In this document: piece after piece, positions 32,987 to 41,722 of the stretch
Layout of the letters: each line of letters starts with the position of its first letter
Numbering within the stretch: position 1 is the stretch's first letter
From: JBKECF01 sp047974375
GTDB lineage: Bacteria > Bacillota > Clostridia > Lachnospirales > CAMZNU01
DNA length: 64,000 nucleotides
NCBI GenBank assembly: GCA_047974375.1
Contig: JBKECF010000081.1
Span: 62,001-126,000, forward strand
Reading direction: 5' to 3'
The notes under the pieces: model-generated
The model's input: only the letters and a program-made list of their open reading frames with translations
Databases searched by the model: none
Told to the model about the DNA's origin: nothing
Program-made: the position numbers and the translations under genes

Positions 32987-35290
32987 CTAGCTTAGTTTTT
33001 TACCTATTAGAACTGATTCTAAGTCGCATGGATTTTCTCTAATCCTTTTTCCTGTAGCATTGTATACAGCATTAGCAATTGCAGCGCCAACTGCCTCTGT
33101 TGCAGGTTCACCAATACTTTTTGCTCCGTATGTACCAGATTCGTCGCCACATTCAAATAAGTTTACTTGCATTTGCGGAGCGTCCATTGAAGTAGGTATA
33201 ATGTATGAATCGAAGTTTCTATTTTTAACTTGACCTTTGTTTGGAGCTACGTCTTCCATAATGCTGTAGCCTTGTCCCATAACTATACCACCATATATTT
33301 GACCCTTAATTAATGCTGGATTTATAGCAGTACCAACATCATGGCTAGAAGTTACATTAACTAAATCAACATAACCTGTTCGCATATCTACTTCTACCTC
33401 GGCTATTACACAGCCATATGAAAAAGTTGGGAATGCATCGCCTTGCCCTGTATGATGGTCTTGTTCAAAACCGTCTGGAACATACCATTCAAAAGCTGAA
33501 GTTTGTTTTCCTGTCCATAAACATCCGTTGGATACATCTGCAATGGAAACTTTTGTTTCTGGATTTTCTTTAAGATAAAACCAACCGTCACTTAATTCTA
33601 CATCATCTATAGTTAAATTCTCTTTGTTAAAAACATTAAGTTCTAAAGCGTTTTGTATCATAATGTTTTTTAGCTTTTTACCAGTTTTACGAACGGATTG
33701 AGCCCCCATAACTGTTCCTCTAGAGGCAACAGTCATACCACAGTCGGGTATGGAGTGGGTATCTGTACCAAAAAATTGTATAGTTTCATATGGAACGCCT
33801 AAACTTTCGGCAGCTATTTGAGCGTATGCCGTTTTAAGACCTTGTCCGTTTTCAGCCAATCCTGAATTAATCATAACAGAGCCGTCTTCATTTATTATCA
33901 TCATACAACCAGATGCATCTGGCGACTCTGCACCTAATCCACTACCTCTATAGCAAAGTGCTAATCCTATTCCCTTGCGTTTAGTGGTGTTGCTTTGGTT
34001 TAAGTATTCTTTGTGTTTGCGTTGATACTCAGTTTGCTCTACAGTGTAGTCCATAACTTCTTGTAAAATAACATCTTTTACAGGTACACCTGTTGCTGTA
34101 ATAGACCCATCTTTAAGGCAATTTATTCGTCTTATTTCTATTTCGTCTATGGCTAATTCTTCGGCTAATTCATCAATCAATTGTTCTTGACCAAAAATTA
34201 ATGAAGGGGAGCTATAACCACGCATTGCGCCACTGTGAATATTATTTGTAAATACGCCAAAAGTGTCTGTGCTTATATTATCTATTTCGTAAGGTCCTGT
34301 TGAATGAACATTAGCCCTCCAGTTCATAAACTGAGTTTGATTGTTGTAAGCACCGGAATTATCAACTTGTTCACCTTGGAATGCAACTATTTTACCTTCT
34401 TTTGTAGCTCCTACTTTGTATCTTAAACGGAATGGGTGTCGTTTAGCACTTTCTAAAAAAGAATCTTCTCTGGTAAATACAAACTTAACAGGTTTTTGTG
34501 TTATATGGGATAAATAAGCAGCTCGCCCTGCCATTAACCCTACACCTTCTTCTTTTCCACCGAATGAACCACCTAAAACCTCTTGTACCAAGCGAACTTT
34601 GTTCATCGGAATGCCTAAAGCGTCTGCTATATATCTGCGAGTGAAAAATGGGTTTTGAGCTGATGCATGAACTGTCATTGCACCGTCATTTGGGTTAAGA
34701 TATGCAAGTACTGCTTCTGGTTCAATATATGCATGCTCTATGTATTGTGTTCTGTACTCACGCTCAAGAATTACATCTGCTTTAGCAAATCCATCTTCAA
34801 TTTTGCCTTTTCTAATATGGAAAACAGATTCCTTAAATATATTATTTGGGTAATTATCGTGAACTAGAGGAGCACCTTCTTCAAGTGCTTCATCTATAGT
34901 AAATACTCCTGGTAATTCCTCGTATTCTACTTCTATGGCTTCTAGAGCTTCGTCCACTAATTCTTTGGATTCAGCTGCAACCATTGCCACACAGTCACCT
35001 GTGTAACGAATATGGTCCGTTAAGTATCTGTAGGTTGCCCAGCTTATAGTTTTTGGCATGTCTTCGAAAGTTATTACAGCATGTACACCCTCTATGCTTT
35101 TAGCTTTTGTTACATCGATTTTAGTAACTTTGGCACTAACATGGCCTGAACGCTTAACACCAGCATAAAGCATATCTTCCATGTAAATATCTGCGGCATA
35201 ACGTGCTTTGCCTGTTACTTTGTCATAACCGTCTATTCTTGGTTTTGACTGATTAATAACATTAAATTTTTTCTCTCCATATAATGGCAT
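32987..35290 (-). CDS. xdhA: Xanthine dehydrogenase, molybdopterin-binding subunit
   Basis: A 767-residue large subunit of the xanthine dehydrogenase family. Landmarks are the N-terminal 'PRIDGYDKVTGKARYAAD', the cofactor loops 'LGGSFGGKEEG' and 'GAMRGYSSPS', 'ENGQGLKTAYAQIAAE', and the active-site glutamate region 'KSIGEPATEAVGAAI'. It hydroxylates purine or another N-heterocycle. The ATG at 35290 has AAGGAAGG upstream; an upstream in-frame start inside the previous gene is less likely. Whether the cofactor also carries a labile selenium, as in purinolytic clostridia, cannot be judged. No selenium-labelling genes are visible in the window. Confidence 0.93.
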   Translation of the reverse strand: MPLYGEKKFNVINQSKPRIDGYDKVTGKARYAADIYMEDMLYAGVKRSGHVSAKVTKIDVTKAKSIEGVHAVITFEDMPKTISWATYRYLTDHIRYTGDCVAMVAAESKELVDEALEAIEVEYEELPGVFTIDEALEEGAPLVHDNYPNNIFKESVFHIRKGKIEDGFAKADVILEREYRTQYIEHAYIEPEAVLAYLNPNDGAMTVHASAQNPFFTRRYIADALGIPMNKVRLVQEVLGGSFGGKEEGVGLMAGRAAYLSHITQKPVKFVFTREDSFLESAKRHPFRLRYKVGATKEGKIVAFQGEQVDNSGAYNNQTQFMNWRANVHSTGPYEIDNISTDTFGVFTNNIHSGAMRGYSSPSLIFGQEQLIDELAEELAIDEIEIRRINCLKDGSITATGVPVKDVILQEVMDYTVEQTEYQRKHKEYLNQSNTTKRKGIGLALCYRGSGLGAESPDASGCMMIINEDGSVMINSGLAENGQGLKTAYAQIAAESLGVPYETIQFFGTDTHSIPDCGMTVASRGTVMGAQSVRKTGKKLKNIMIQNALELNVFNKENLTIDDVELSDGWFYLKENPETKVSIADVSNGCLWTGKQTSAFEWYVPDGFEQDHHTGQGDAFPTFSYGCVIAEVEVDMRTGYVDLVNVTSSHDVGTAINPALIKGQIYGGIVMGQGYSIMEDVAPNKGQVKNRNFDSYIIPTSMDAPQMQVNLFECGDESGTYGAKSIGEPATEAVGAAIANAVYNATGKRIRENPCDLESVLIGKKLS

Positions 35291-35303
35291 ATCATCACCT
35301 TCC

Positions 35304-36617
35304 TTATTTATTAACACTCCAGAAATCTTCTGTTGCCTTGTTTAACTCCTGTTGTGCTTGCTCTTTATCAATTGTTGTTAATTGACTATCTTTTTTTAAG
35401 TACTTGCCGTTGCAGATTACATTTATTACTTTATCTGGATTAGCAAAAAGTACTAGTTGATCATATATATTTTTGTCGTTAATAGGTGTAGGTAAATTTT
35501 TGCTTACTGTAATTACGTCGGCAAGCTTTCCTTTTTCTAGTCGTCCTGTTTGAGGAATGCCAATGGCATCTGCTCCCATAGCTGTAGCCATATGGTATAC
35601 TTGCTCAGCGGGCATAACTTGCGGATCTTGTTGATTTGCTTTGTGTAATAAGAAAGCACCACGCATTACTTCGAAAAAGTTATTAATATATCCATCTGTG
35701 CCTAGACCTACAGTCATACCTTTATCTAACATTGTAGATATAGGTGCAAAACCTCCACCTACTTCGCAATTGGACAGTGGCATTGACACGGCTTTTACTT
35801 TATGTTTGGCTAATATATCTAATTCAAAGTCTTTTGCTTTTACCACTTGAGAGGCTAAGGTATTTTCGTCTAAATATCCTAATTCTTCATATATTTCTAC
35901 AGGAGTTTTTCCGTATTGTTTATTACACCAATCGGGTTCAAAAACACTTTCGCTTAAATGCATATGAGTTAAAGTATTGCGTGAGTTACCTTCTTCTTTT
36001 GCTTCCTTTACAAATTCTTTAGAACAGGTAAATAATGTATGGATACTGTTAATACCTTGAACTAAGTCTTTAGGATTACAACTATCTATAAAATCTAAAT
36101 TTTCTTTTAGACCAATAGCAGCATTTTCTTTACTTACACGCTCACAAGCTTCAAAGGAGAGGCGTCCTCTTAGGCCGGCAGCCTCTACAATTTCTTTTTC
36201 TATATTTAGTGCACCAGGAACAGTGTTTGGGCCTTCCAATACATCTACAAAAGAAGTTACTCCGCTTTCTATCATTTCTACACATGCCCAGCGAGTTGTT
36301 GTTCGTACTAAGTTATGGTTTAGTCTGTCTTCCACATAGGGCCACCAAAAATCATCTAGAAAACTAGAAAATTCTGTAACCATTGCTTCGGCAGTAATAC
36401 CATGAGATAAAAATCCGTACATATGGTTGTGACCATTAACGAATCCAGGTAAAATTATTTGGTCTGTTACATCTTTTACTTCATCGCCTGAGTTTACAGT
36501 TAAATCGCTATTTAAGGCTATTTCTTCGATTTTATTACCAACTATTCTTATTCCATAATCTTTTTTTAATCCCGTAGGAGTCATTAAGTATGCTCCCTTT
36601 AAAATAATTGCTGACAT
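35304..36617 (-). CDS. TRZ/ATZ-type amidohydrolase
   Basis: A 437-residue metal-dependent amidohydrolase. The HxH motif is 'GFVNGHNHMYGFLSHG' (residue ~60), a later metal His lies in 'THMHLSESVFE', and the metal Asp in 'VGLGTDGYINN'. Relatives deaminate or dechlorinate heterocyclic rings (guanine, 8-oxoguanine, cytosine, S-adenosylhomocysteine). It shares the overall fold with the other amidohydrolase at 38073 but is clearly a different subgroup, and I cannot equate it with SsnA. It sits between the hydantoinase and xdhA genes, so a deamination step linked to purine-type rings is probable. Confidence 0.82.
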   Translation of the reverse strand: MSAIILKGAYLMTPTGLKKDYGIRIVGNKIEEIALNSDLTVNSGDEVKDVTDQIILPGFVNGHNHMYGFLSHGITAEAMVTEFSSFLDDFWWPYVEDRLNHNLVRTTTRWACVEMIESGVTSFVDVLEGPNTVPGALNIEKEIVEAAGLRGRLSFEACERVSKENAAIGLKENLDFIDSCNPKDLVQGINSIHTLFTCSKEFVKEAKEEGNSRNTLTHMHLSESVFEPDWCNKQYGKTPVEIYEELGYLDENTLASQVVKAKDFELDILAKHKVKAVSMPLSNCEVGGGFAPISTMLDKGMTVGLGTDGYINNFFEVMRGAFLLHKANQQDPQVMPAEQVYHMATAMGADAIGIPQTGRLEKGKLADVITVSKNLPTPINDKNIYDQLVLFANPDKVINVICNGKYLKKDSQLTTIDKEQAQQELNKATEDFWSVNK

Positions 36618-36618
36618 T

Positions 36619-37992
36619 TTATTCCCTTTCGTTTTTCTTTCTACTTATAAAATTTCCTGTTGGACTTCCTAATACATCTTTACCATTATAGACCAGTTGA
36701 CCTCGGAGATACACAGCCTTTATTTTATGCTCAACACATATTCCTTCGTATGGCGTATAGTCTACACACTGTTTTTGCTCATTTGCTGTTATTTCATAGG
36801 GTGGAACTTTTTTTATAATAACTATATCTGCATCAGCTCCTACAGAAATTTGCCCCTTATTAGGTAAAAGCCCGAATATACGAGCTGGATTATAAGATGT
36901 TATTTCAACAATTTTTTCTGGTGATATTCCGTGAGTTTCACTGTATTGGTGCATTAAAATCAACCTGTGCTCCACTGATGGTATTCCGTTAGGAATTTTT
37001 GTGAAATCATGTAAGCCTAATTCCTTTTGTCCTTTATAGTTGAAAGAACAGTGGTCTGTAGAAACTACATCTATTAAATCCGATTTAATTGCCTGTCCTA
37101 AAGCTTGCTGATCTTCTATATGACGCAAAGGAGGTGACATAACATATTTTGCAGATTCAAAATTCTCTAACATATATTTATTTTCATTAAGAAATAAATA
37201 ATGAGGGCATGTTTCAGCGTAAATAGATATATTTTTATTTTTTGCTTCCTTTATTTCCTGTAATCCTTCGGAGGTGCTTACATGAACAATATAAATTGTT
37301 GCGCCAGTAGTTTCAGCCATTTTTATTACTTTTTTAATAGCCGAGGCTTCTACTTGGTTCGGCCTTGATTTAGGGTGGTTATTTATATCTGTTGGATCTT
37401 TAGCTTTAAAATGAGATTTTAATTCATTTAGCTTATCTCCATCTTCACAGTGGATACATAGGATTGCCTGATTTTTTTTGCAACTTTTCATGATTTTTTC
37501 TAACTCAGCATCTTCTACGCCTATACTGTCTTTATATGCGGTATAAGACTTGAAAGAGGTAATTCCCATATGAAGCATTTCTTCAATTTGCTTATCCATG
37601 TCATCTGACCAATGGGATACTGTCATGTGGAAGCTATAATCACAAAAAGAATTTTTATTGGATTTTAATTTCCAAGTATCTAAACCACTTTTAAGTGGAG
37701 AACCTAAATCGGGTTCTGCAAAATCGATTACAGTAGTTGTACCACCAGCAATAGCAGCTGCTGTACCTGTATAAAAATTATCCGATGTCATACAATTTTC
37801 GGCTGGCATATCAAAGTGTGTGTGTACGTCAATGCCTCCTGGTAAAATTATGCATCCTTTAGCATTAACAATTTCCTCGTTATTTTTTTGGGTAATATCA
37901 TTGCCTATCTCACTTATAATGCCATTTTCAATTCTAATATTCCCTAAAAAACTTTCGTTGTAATTGGTAATTAAGCCATCTAAAATAATCAT
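36619..37992 (-). CDS. hydA: Dihydropyrimidinase/D-hydantoinase
   Basis: A 457-residue cyclic amidohydrolase. Metal ligands are seen in 'GGIDVHTHFDMP' (HxH), the carbamylated lysine in 'SFKSYTAYKD', His in 'AETCPHYLFL' and 'YIVHVSTSEG', and Asp in 'VVSTDHCSFN'. It opens six- or five-membered cyclic diamides such as dihydropyrimidines and hydantoins. AAGGAGG is 5 nt before ATG. A terminator-like hairpin lies just upstream, after the preceding amidohydrolase gene, so its expression may be set by read-through. In the cluster it would act after deamination and oxidation of the ring and before the M20 hydrolase. Confidence 0.92.
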   Translation of the reverse strand: MIILDGLITNYNESFLGNIRIENGIISEIGNDITQKNNEEIVNAKGCIILPGGIDVHTHFDMPAENCMTSDNFYTGTAAAIAGGTTTVIDFAEPDLGSPLKSGLDTWKLKSNKNSFCDYSFHMTVSHWSDDMDKQIEEMLHMGITSFKSYTAYKDSIGVEDAELEKIMKSCKKNQAILCIHCEDGDKLNELKSHFKAKDPTDINNHPKSRPNQVEASAIKKVIKMAETTGATIYIVHVSTSEGLQEIKEAKNKNISIYAETCPHYLFLNENKYMLENFESAKYVMSPPLRHIEDQQALGQAIKSDLIDVVSTDHCSFNYKGQKELGLHDFTKIPNGIPSVEHRLILMHQYSETHGISPEKIVEITSYNPARIFGLLPNKGQISVGADADIVIIKKVPPYEITANEQKQCVDYTPYEGICVEHKIKAVYLRGQLVYNGKDVLGSPTGNFISRKKNERE

Positions 37993-38005
37993 TTATCCTC
38001 CTTGG

Positions 38006-38049
38006 GAAAAAAGAGTTTGGCATCCTTTGTGAAAGGTTGACAAACTCTT
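38006..38049 (-). terminator. Terminator-like hairpin inside the purine cluster
   Basis: Minus strand: AAGAGTTTG.CA.CCTTT-CAC-AAAGG.TG.CAAACTCTT then further T. It lies between the amidohydrolase (38073) and hydantoinase (37992) genes and ends right before the hydA ribosome site. Its sequence resembles the leader hairpin at 41268-41310. Confidence 0.6.
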
Positions 38050-38072
38050 AAGTATATATCGAAAGTTTAAAG

Positions 38073-39482
38073 CTATGAATAAATATTATTCCATTTATGT
38101 CCTTCACGGCGATTTGTTATTTTTCCACGCTCACATAAATCTTCAGCACACTTTTGTACTGATTTGTATACAGCCATTTCATCAGGTACTTTAGTAATTA
38201 TACCATTTTCCATAATCATTGAACCATCAACCATTACACTGGTAATATTTTTAAGAGATGATGAGTATACTAAAGTTGAAACTGGGTTGTGCATTGGTAT
38301 TGCTTTTGGAGATTGTAAAGGATCAAAAATTACTAAATCAGCTTTTTTACCTGCTTCTAATGAGCCTATTTCACCTTCCATGCCTAAAGCACGTGCGCCA
38401 TCTATTGTTGCCATTTCCAATACTTTTTCAGCTGACATAGCTAATGGGTTTTTTGTATTAACTTTATGTTGCAGTGCTGTAAATTTCATTAATTCAACCA
38501 TGTCTTGGGCGTTGTTACTTGCTGCACCGTCTACACCAAGACTACAGGTAACTCCGGCTTTTAAAAGCTCTGGAATTGGGGCAACTCCTGATGATAAATA
38601 CATATTGGAACAAACATTATGGGAAACTTTCATATCGTATTCCTTAGCCATTTTTATATCTTGCTCTGTTAAGTAACAACAATGTACCATCAATACATTT
38701 GGCCCAACAATGCCTAGCTCTTCCAATAATTCAGTATCTACTTTTCCATGTAGTTGGCGTGTTGCTTCACGGTCGAAAGGTGTTTCAGATATATGAACAG
38801 TAAAACCTGCATCGTATTCCTTTGTAACATCCCAAAGCATATTTAGCATTTCTCTACTATTAGACCATGGTGCGGCCGGAGCTGTCCATACTTTTATTCT
38901 TTCGTTTTGGCTATTATGGTATTTTTCAAATACTCTACGTAAATCTTTTTCTACTTCTTTAGGTGTTTGCATTATACCAGGGTGTACACCGAATTGTGCA
39001 CCTGTATCCATACAACCACGACCAAAAACTCCTCTTATTCCTAAGTCGTTAAAAGCTTTTACTACTCCGTCACTTAACCCTTCTCTGTTATGAGGATACA
39101 TATAGTCTAGCATTGTAGTAATTCCGCTGTGGATACCTTCCATACAACCTAGCATAGATGCTTGGTAGCAATCATCTGGAGTTAAGTTTGTAGCAGCTGG
39201 GAACGTCATTGTAGACAACCAATCTTTTAGTACCATATCATCTCCCAAGCCTTTTAAAAGTGTTTGGAATAAATGATTGTGAGTGTTAACAAATCCAGGG
39301 AAAATAACTTTTCCTTCTAAATCAATGGTTTTATTTACTGTAGGGTATTTAGTTTTAAGTTCGTCACTATGGCCAACCTCTAAAATTTGATTTCCTTTTA
39401 CTGCCAAAGCTCCATCGTAAAAGATTTCTCTGGCTTTATTTACTGTAACTATTACACCATTGGTGAATAAATAATCTATCAT
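38073..39482 (-). CDS. Amidohydrolase (guanine/8-oxoguanine deaminase-like)
   Basis: A 469-residue amidohydrolase of the TRZ/ATZ/guanine-deaminase superfamily. HxH is in 'GFVNTHNHLFQTLLKG' (residue ~65), further ligands are in 'FTVHISETPFDREATRQ' and 'HNVCSNMYLSSG', and the metal Asp lies in 'CSLGVDGAASNN'. It resembles 8-oxoguanine deaminase and hydroxyatrazine hydrolase-type proteins. AAGGAG precedes ATG. It directly follows the NCS2 permease gene, which suggests that it acts first on the imported base, for example by deamination of guanine, 8-oxoguanine or isoguanine. The exact substrate is uncertain. Confidence 0.83.
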   Translation of the reverse strand: MIDYLFTNGVIVTVNKAREIFYDGALAVKGNQILEVGHSDELKTKYPTVNKTIDLEGKVIFPGFVNTHNHLFQTLLKGLGDDMVLKDWLSTMTFPAATNLTPDDCYQASMLGCMEGIHSGITTMLDYMYPHNREGLSDGVVKAFNDLGIRGVFGRGCMDTGAQFGVHPGIMQTPKEVEKDLRRVFEKYHNSQNERIKVWTAPAAPWSNSREMLNMLWDVTKEYDAGFTVHISETPFDREATRQLHGKVDTELLEELGIVGPNVLMVHCCYLTEQDIKMAKEYDMKVSHNVCSNMYLSSGVAPIPELLKAGVTCSLGVDGAASNNAQDMVELMKFTALQHKVNTKNPLAMSAEKVLEMATIDGARALGMEGEIGSLEAGKKADLVIFDPLQSPKAIPMHNPVSTLVYSSSLKNITSVMVDGSMIMENGIITKVPDEMAVYKSVQKCAEDLCERGKITNRREGHKWNNIYS

Positions 39483-39499
39483 ATTAATAAACTCCTTTC

Positions 39500-40879
39500 C
39501 TATGCTTCATTGGATGTGGCTCTAATTGCATCGAGCATCTCTTGTTCGACTTGTTTGTCTATATCATTTTTAGGGAGTATTATGTTTAAAAATAAAGCAA
39601 CACCAGCAACTAATATAATGCTAGACTCACCGAAGAACATTTGAACATACTCACCTGCACCGGCTAAAATTTCTTTTGAAAAAGATACTCCGAGGCCAAG
39701 TGCTAAAGCAGTGCCACAAATAAGCATACTACGACTAGTAAAGCGACTTTCCGATACTAAATTCATACCAGATAGAGCAATCATTGAGAATACAACTATA
39801 GTTGCTCCGCCGATTACACAGTTTGGTATTGTAGAAAGTATAGCAGATAGCTTAGGACATACAGCGGATATTATAAGAGTTATTGCGGCGCAACCCATTA
39901 CAAAGCGGCTACAAACTTTTGTAAGTGCTACAATACCCGAGCATTGGCTATATGTACCTGTTGCAAAACAGTTAAAAAATGAGGCAAACATACAAGAAAC
40001 AGCGTTACCTACAATTCCTCCAGTCAATTCTTTGTCTTTTGGTTGGCGACCTAGGCCACCTGTAGCAGAAACAGTAAAGTCGCCTGTCATTTCTACTGCG
40101 TTTATAAAAAATAGTAAGACAAAAACTATTGTAAGTTGAAAATTAAATTCGATTCCAAATGCCATAGGGCGAGGAAGTGCAAACCATGCAGCTTCTGCTA
40201 TTGGCGAGAAATCAACTATTCCCCAAATAACTGCAACAATATAACCTGTAAGCATACCAATTAGAATTGCTGCGGCATTTACTAATCTTTTTCCAAAACC
40301 AGAACATAGTAAAATAGTGATTATAACTATTGAGCCTATTATCCAGTTGTGTACTGCACCTAAGTCTGGAGCACCTTGCCCACCGGCTAAATTGTAAGCG
40401 GCAATGGGGAAACAGGAAACACCTATGGATACAATAATTGTACCAGTAACTATTGGTGGGAAAAATCTTCTTATTTTAGGTAAGAATAAACCAATAAAAA
40501 TTGAAAATATTGCTCCAACTAATTGTGCCCCAAATAAAACTCCTAAACCGTATTTTATTGAAACAGAAATACAAATTGGCAAAAATGTGTAGGTAAGACC
40601 CATCATAACGGGTAAACCGGAACCTATTTGAATATTAAAAAATTTAAGTGGAAACGCTTGGATCAAGGTTGCTACTCCCGCACCTAAAATAGAGCATTGT
40701 AATAACAATGTTGATTGTTCAGGTGGTAGATCTGCTAGCTTGGAAACTAATAGCATGGGGACGATATTGCCCACAAACATGGCTAAAAGTTGTTGGAAGC
40801 CTAATGGGAATGCCTGACGAAGAGGCGGTCTTCCGTTGAGTTCGTAAATTGAAGTGTTTTTTGCATCATTTTTGTTCAT
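39500..40879 (-). CDS. NCS2 family purine (xanthine/uric acid) permease
   Basis: A 459-residue nucleobase:cation symporter-2 with about 12-14 membrane segments. 'FQQLLAMFVGNIVPMLL' at the start and 'FINAVEMTGDFTVSATGGLG' in the middle (the conserved helix with the substrate-binding glutamate) are typical. It resembles UacT/PbuX-type transporters for urate and xanthine. It is the first gene of the long minus-strand cluster and is preceded by an unusually long leader. CGGAGG is 8 nt before ATG. It supplies the substrate for the enzymes that follow. Confidence 0.9.
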   Translation of the reverse strand: MNKNDAKNTSIYELNGRPPLRQAFPLGFQQLLAMFVGNIVPMLLVSKLADLPPEQSTLLLQCSILGAGVATLIQAFPLKFFNIQIGSGLPVMMGLTYTFLPICISVSIKYGLGVLFGAQLVGAIFSIFIGLFLPKIRRFFPPIVTGTIIVSIGVSCFPIAAYNLAGGQGAPDLGAVHNWIIGSIVIITILLCSGFGKRLVNAAAILIGMLTGYIVAVIWGIVDFSPIAEAAWFALPRPMAFGIEFNFQLTIVFVLLFFINAVEMTGDFTVSATGGLGRQPKDKELTGGIVGNAVSCMFASFFNCFATGTYSQCSGIVALTKVCSRFVMGCAAITLIISAVCPKLSAILSTIPNCVIGGATIVVFSMIALSGMNLVSESRFTSRSMLICGTALALGLGVSFSKEILAGAGEYVQMFFGESSIILVAGVALFLNIILPKNDIDKQVEQEMLDAIRATSNEA

Positions 40880-41350
40880 ATGATTTTCCTCCGTATAGAG
40901 AGTGGGAAGGGGAGCTTCTTCCCCTCCCTATTTTCTAACTTAGTAGTTACTCATACAACATACGTAGTAGTTTTTTGGTTACTATTGTATAGTCTGTTGC
41001 AGCTTTTGTTGCTTCCTATCAACATACAGACATAAAAGGCTGGTTAAAGTTAGAGAAAACACACGCCTTTTTAACATTATTGGTGAATATTGCTGATGCC
41101 AGCTTTCTTTAGGCCGCCGAATAATGTTATTGATATAAAACTAATAAAGAATGACTTTATACAATTATCACGTTACATAACTAAATTTTATAAATTTATT
41201 TTGTAGGGGGAATATATCGTGGTGCTCCTTCATATTGTATAAAAGTTCTTTCTTGATTTTTTGAAAATAAAAAAGGAGCTTTGCAACCTTTATGAAGGTT
41301 GCCAAACTCCCGCCTTTGGCTCCTGTATTCAATTAATTCTTTATTAACTA
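40880..41350 (-). promoter_or_regulatory. Long structured 5' leader of the purine cluster
   Basis: About 465 nt separate the promoter at 41353-41381 from the permease ATG, without a convincing gene. In transcript order: terminator-like hairpin (41268-41310); a domain closed by a perfect 9-bp helix AACATTATT/AATAATGTT (41073-41128) holding CGGCGGCC and a GCTG-GCAT-CAGC hairpin; a second weak terminator AAAAAGGC/GCCTTTT (41034-41071); and a GC-rich hairpin GGGAGGGG/CTCCCCTTCCC (40898-40925) right before the ribosome site. It does not match the purine, Moco, guanidine or ZTP riboswitches as I know them. Confidence 0.5.
41268..41310 (-). terminator. Terminator/attenuator at the start of the purine leader
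   Basis: Minus strand: GGAGTTTGGCAACC, loop TTCATAAA, GGTTGCAAAGCTCC then six T. A second upstream copy of GGAGCC (41319-41324) could compete for the closing GCTCC, the usual layout of an attenuator. Confidence 0.6.
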
Positions 41351-41352
41351 TA

Positions 41353-41381
41353 ATATAATATAATTGACCAATAGTTGTCAA
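41353..41381 (-). promoter_or_regulatory. Promoter of the purine catabolic cluster with operator-like repeat
   Basis: Minus strand: TTGACA (41376-41381), 17-bp spacer, TTATAT (41353-41358). The -35 box is part of the inverted repeat TTGAC-N8-GTCAA, a possible operator. Confidence 0.6.
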
Positions 41382-41661
41382 TGAATTAGTAATAAATTTT
41401 ATAATTTTATAAAATTTAACCATATAACTGATTGATTAATTGTACCTAAATCACAATTAATTGTTTTGGTGATTAAAAATATAGAGAAACTTTTTATGTA
41501 AATCTAACGTATATTATTATCTATATATATTAAATTTTTATGGGATATAAAATTTTGCAATATATGGCGCTAAAGTTTTGTTTAAATTATCTTTAACTAT
41601 TGGTTTAATAATTTGAGTAACCAAAGTCTTTAGTTTTTAATGTAGGAATTACTGTTTAAAT

Positions 41662-41689
41662 TTGACAAAGGATTTCTATATTTTATAAT
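41662..41689 (+). promoter_or_regulatory. Promoter of the flavin reductase-pncB-thuA operon
   Basis: Consensus TTGACA (41662-41667), 16-bp spacer, consensus TATAAT (41684-41689), 34 bp before the first ATG. The AT-rich stretch 41400-41660 between the divergent promoters holds no gene that I can support. Confidence 0.75.
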
Positions 41690-41722
41690 GTCATTAGGAT
41701 TATTTTGTTTGAAAGGAGGAAT

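Noticed and set aside
40880..41350. Purine (guanine/adenine) riboswitch before the permease
   Set aside because: The conserved junction and loop sequences of that class could not be found on the minus strand; kept only as an unassigned leader.
41196..41423. 75-codon minus-strand frame upstream of the purine permease
   Set aside because: It starts upstream of the best promoter, runs through the terminator-like hairpin and has no ribosome site; the non-coding leader explains the region better.
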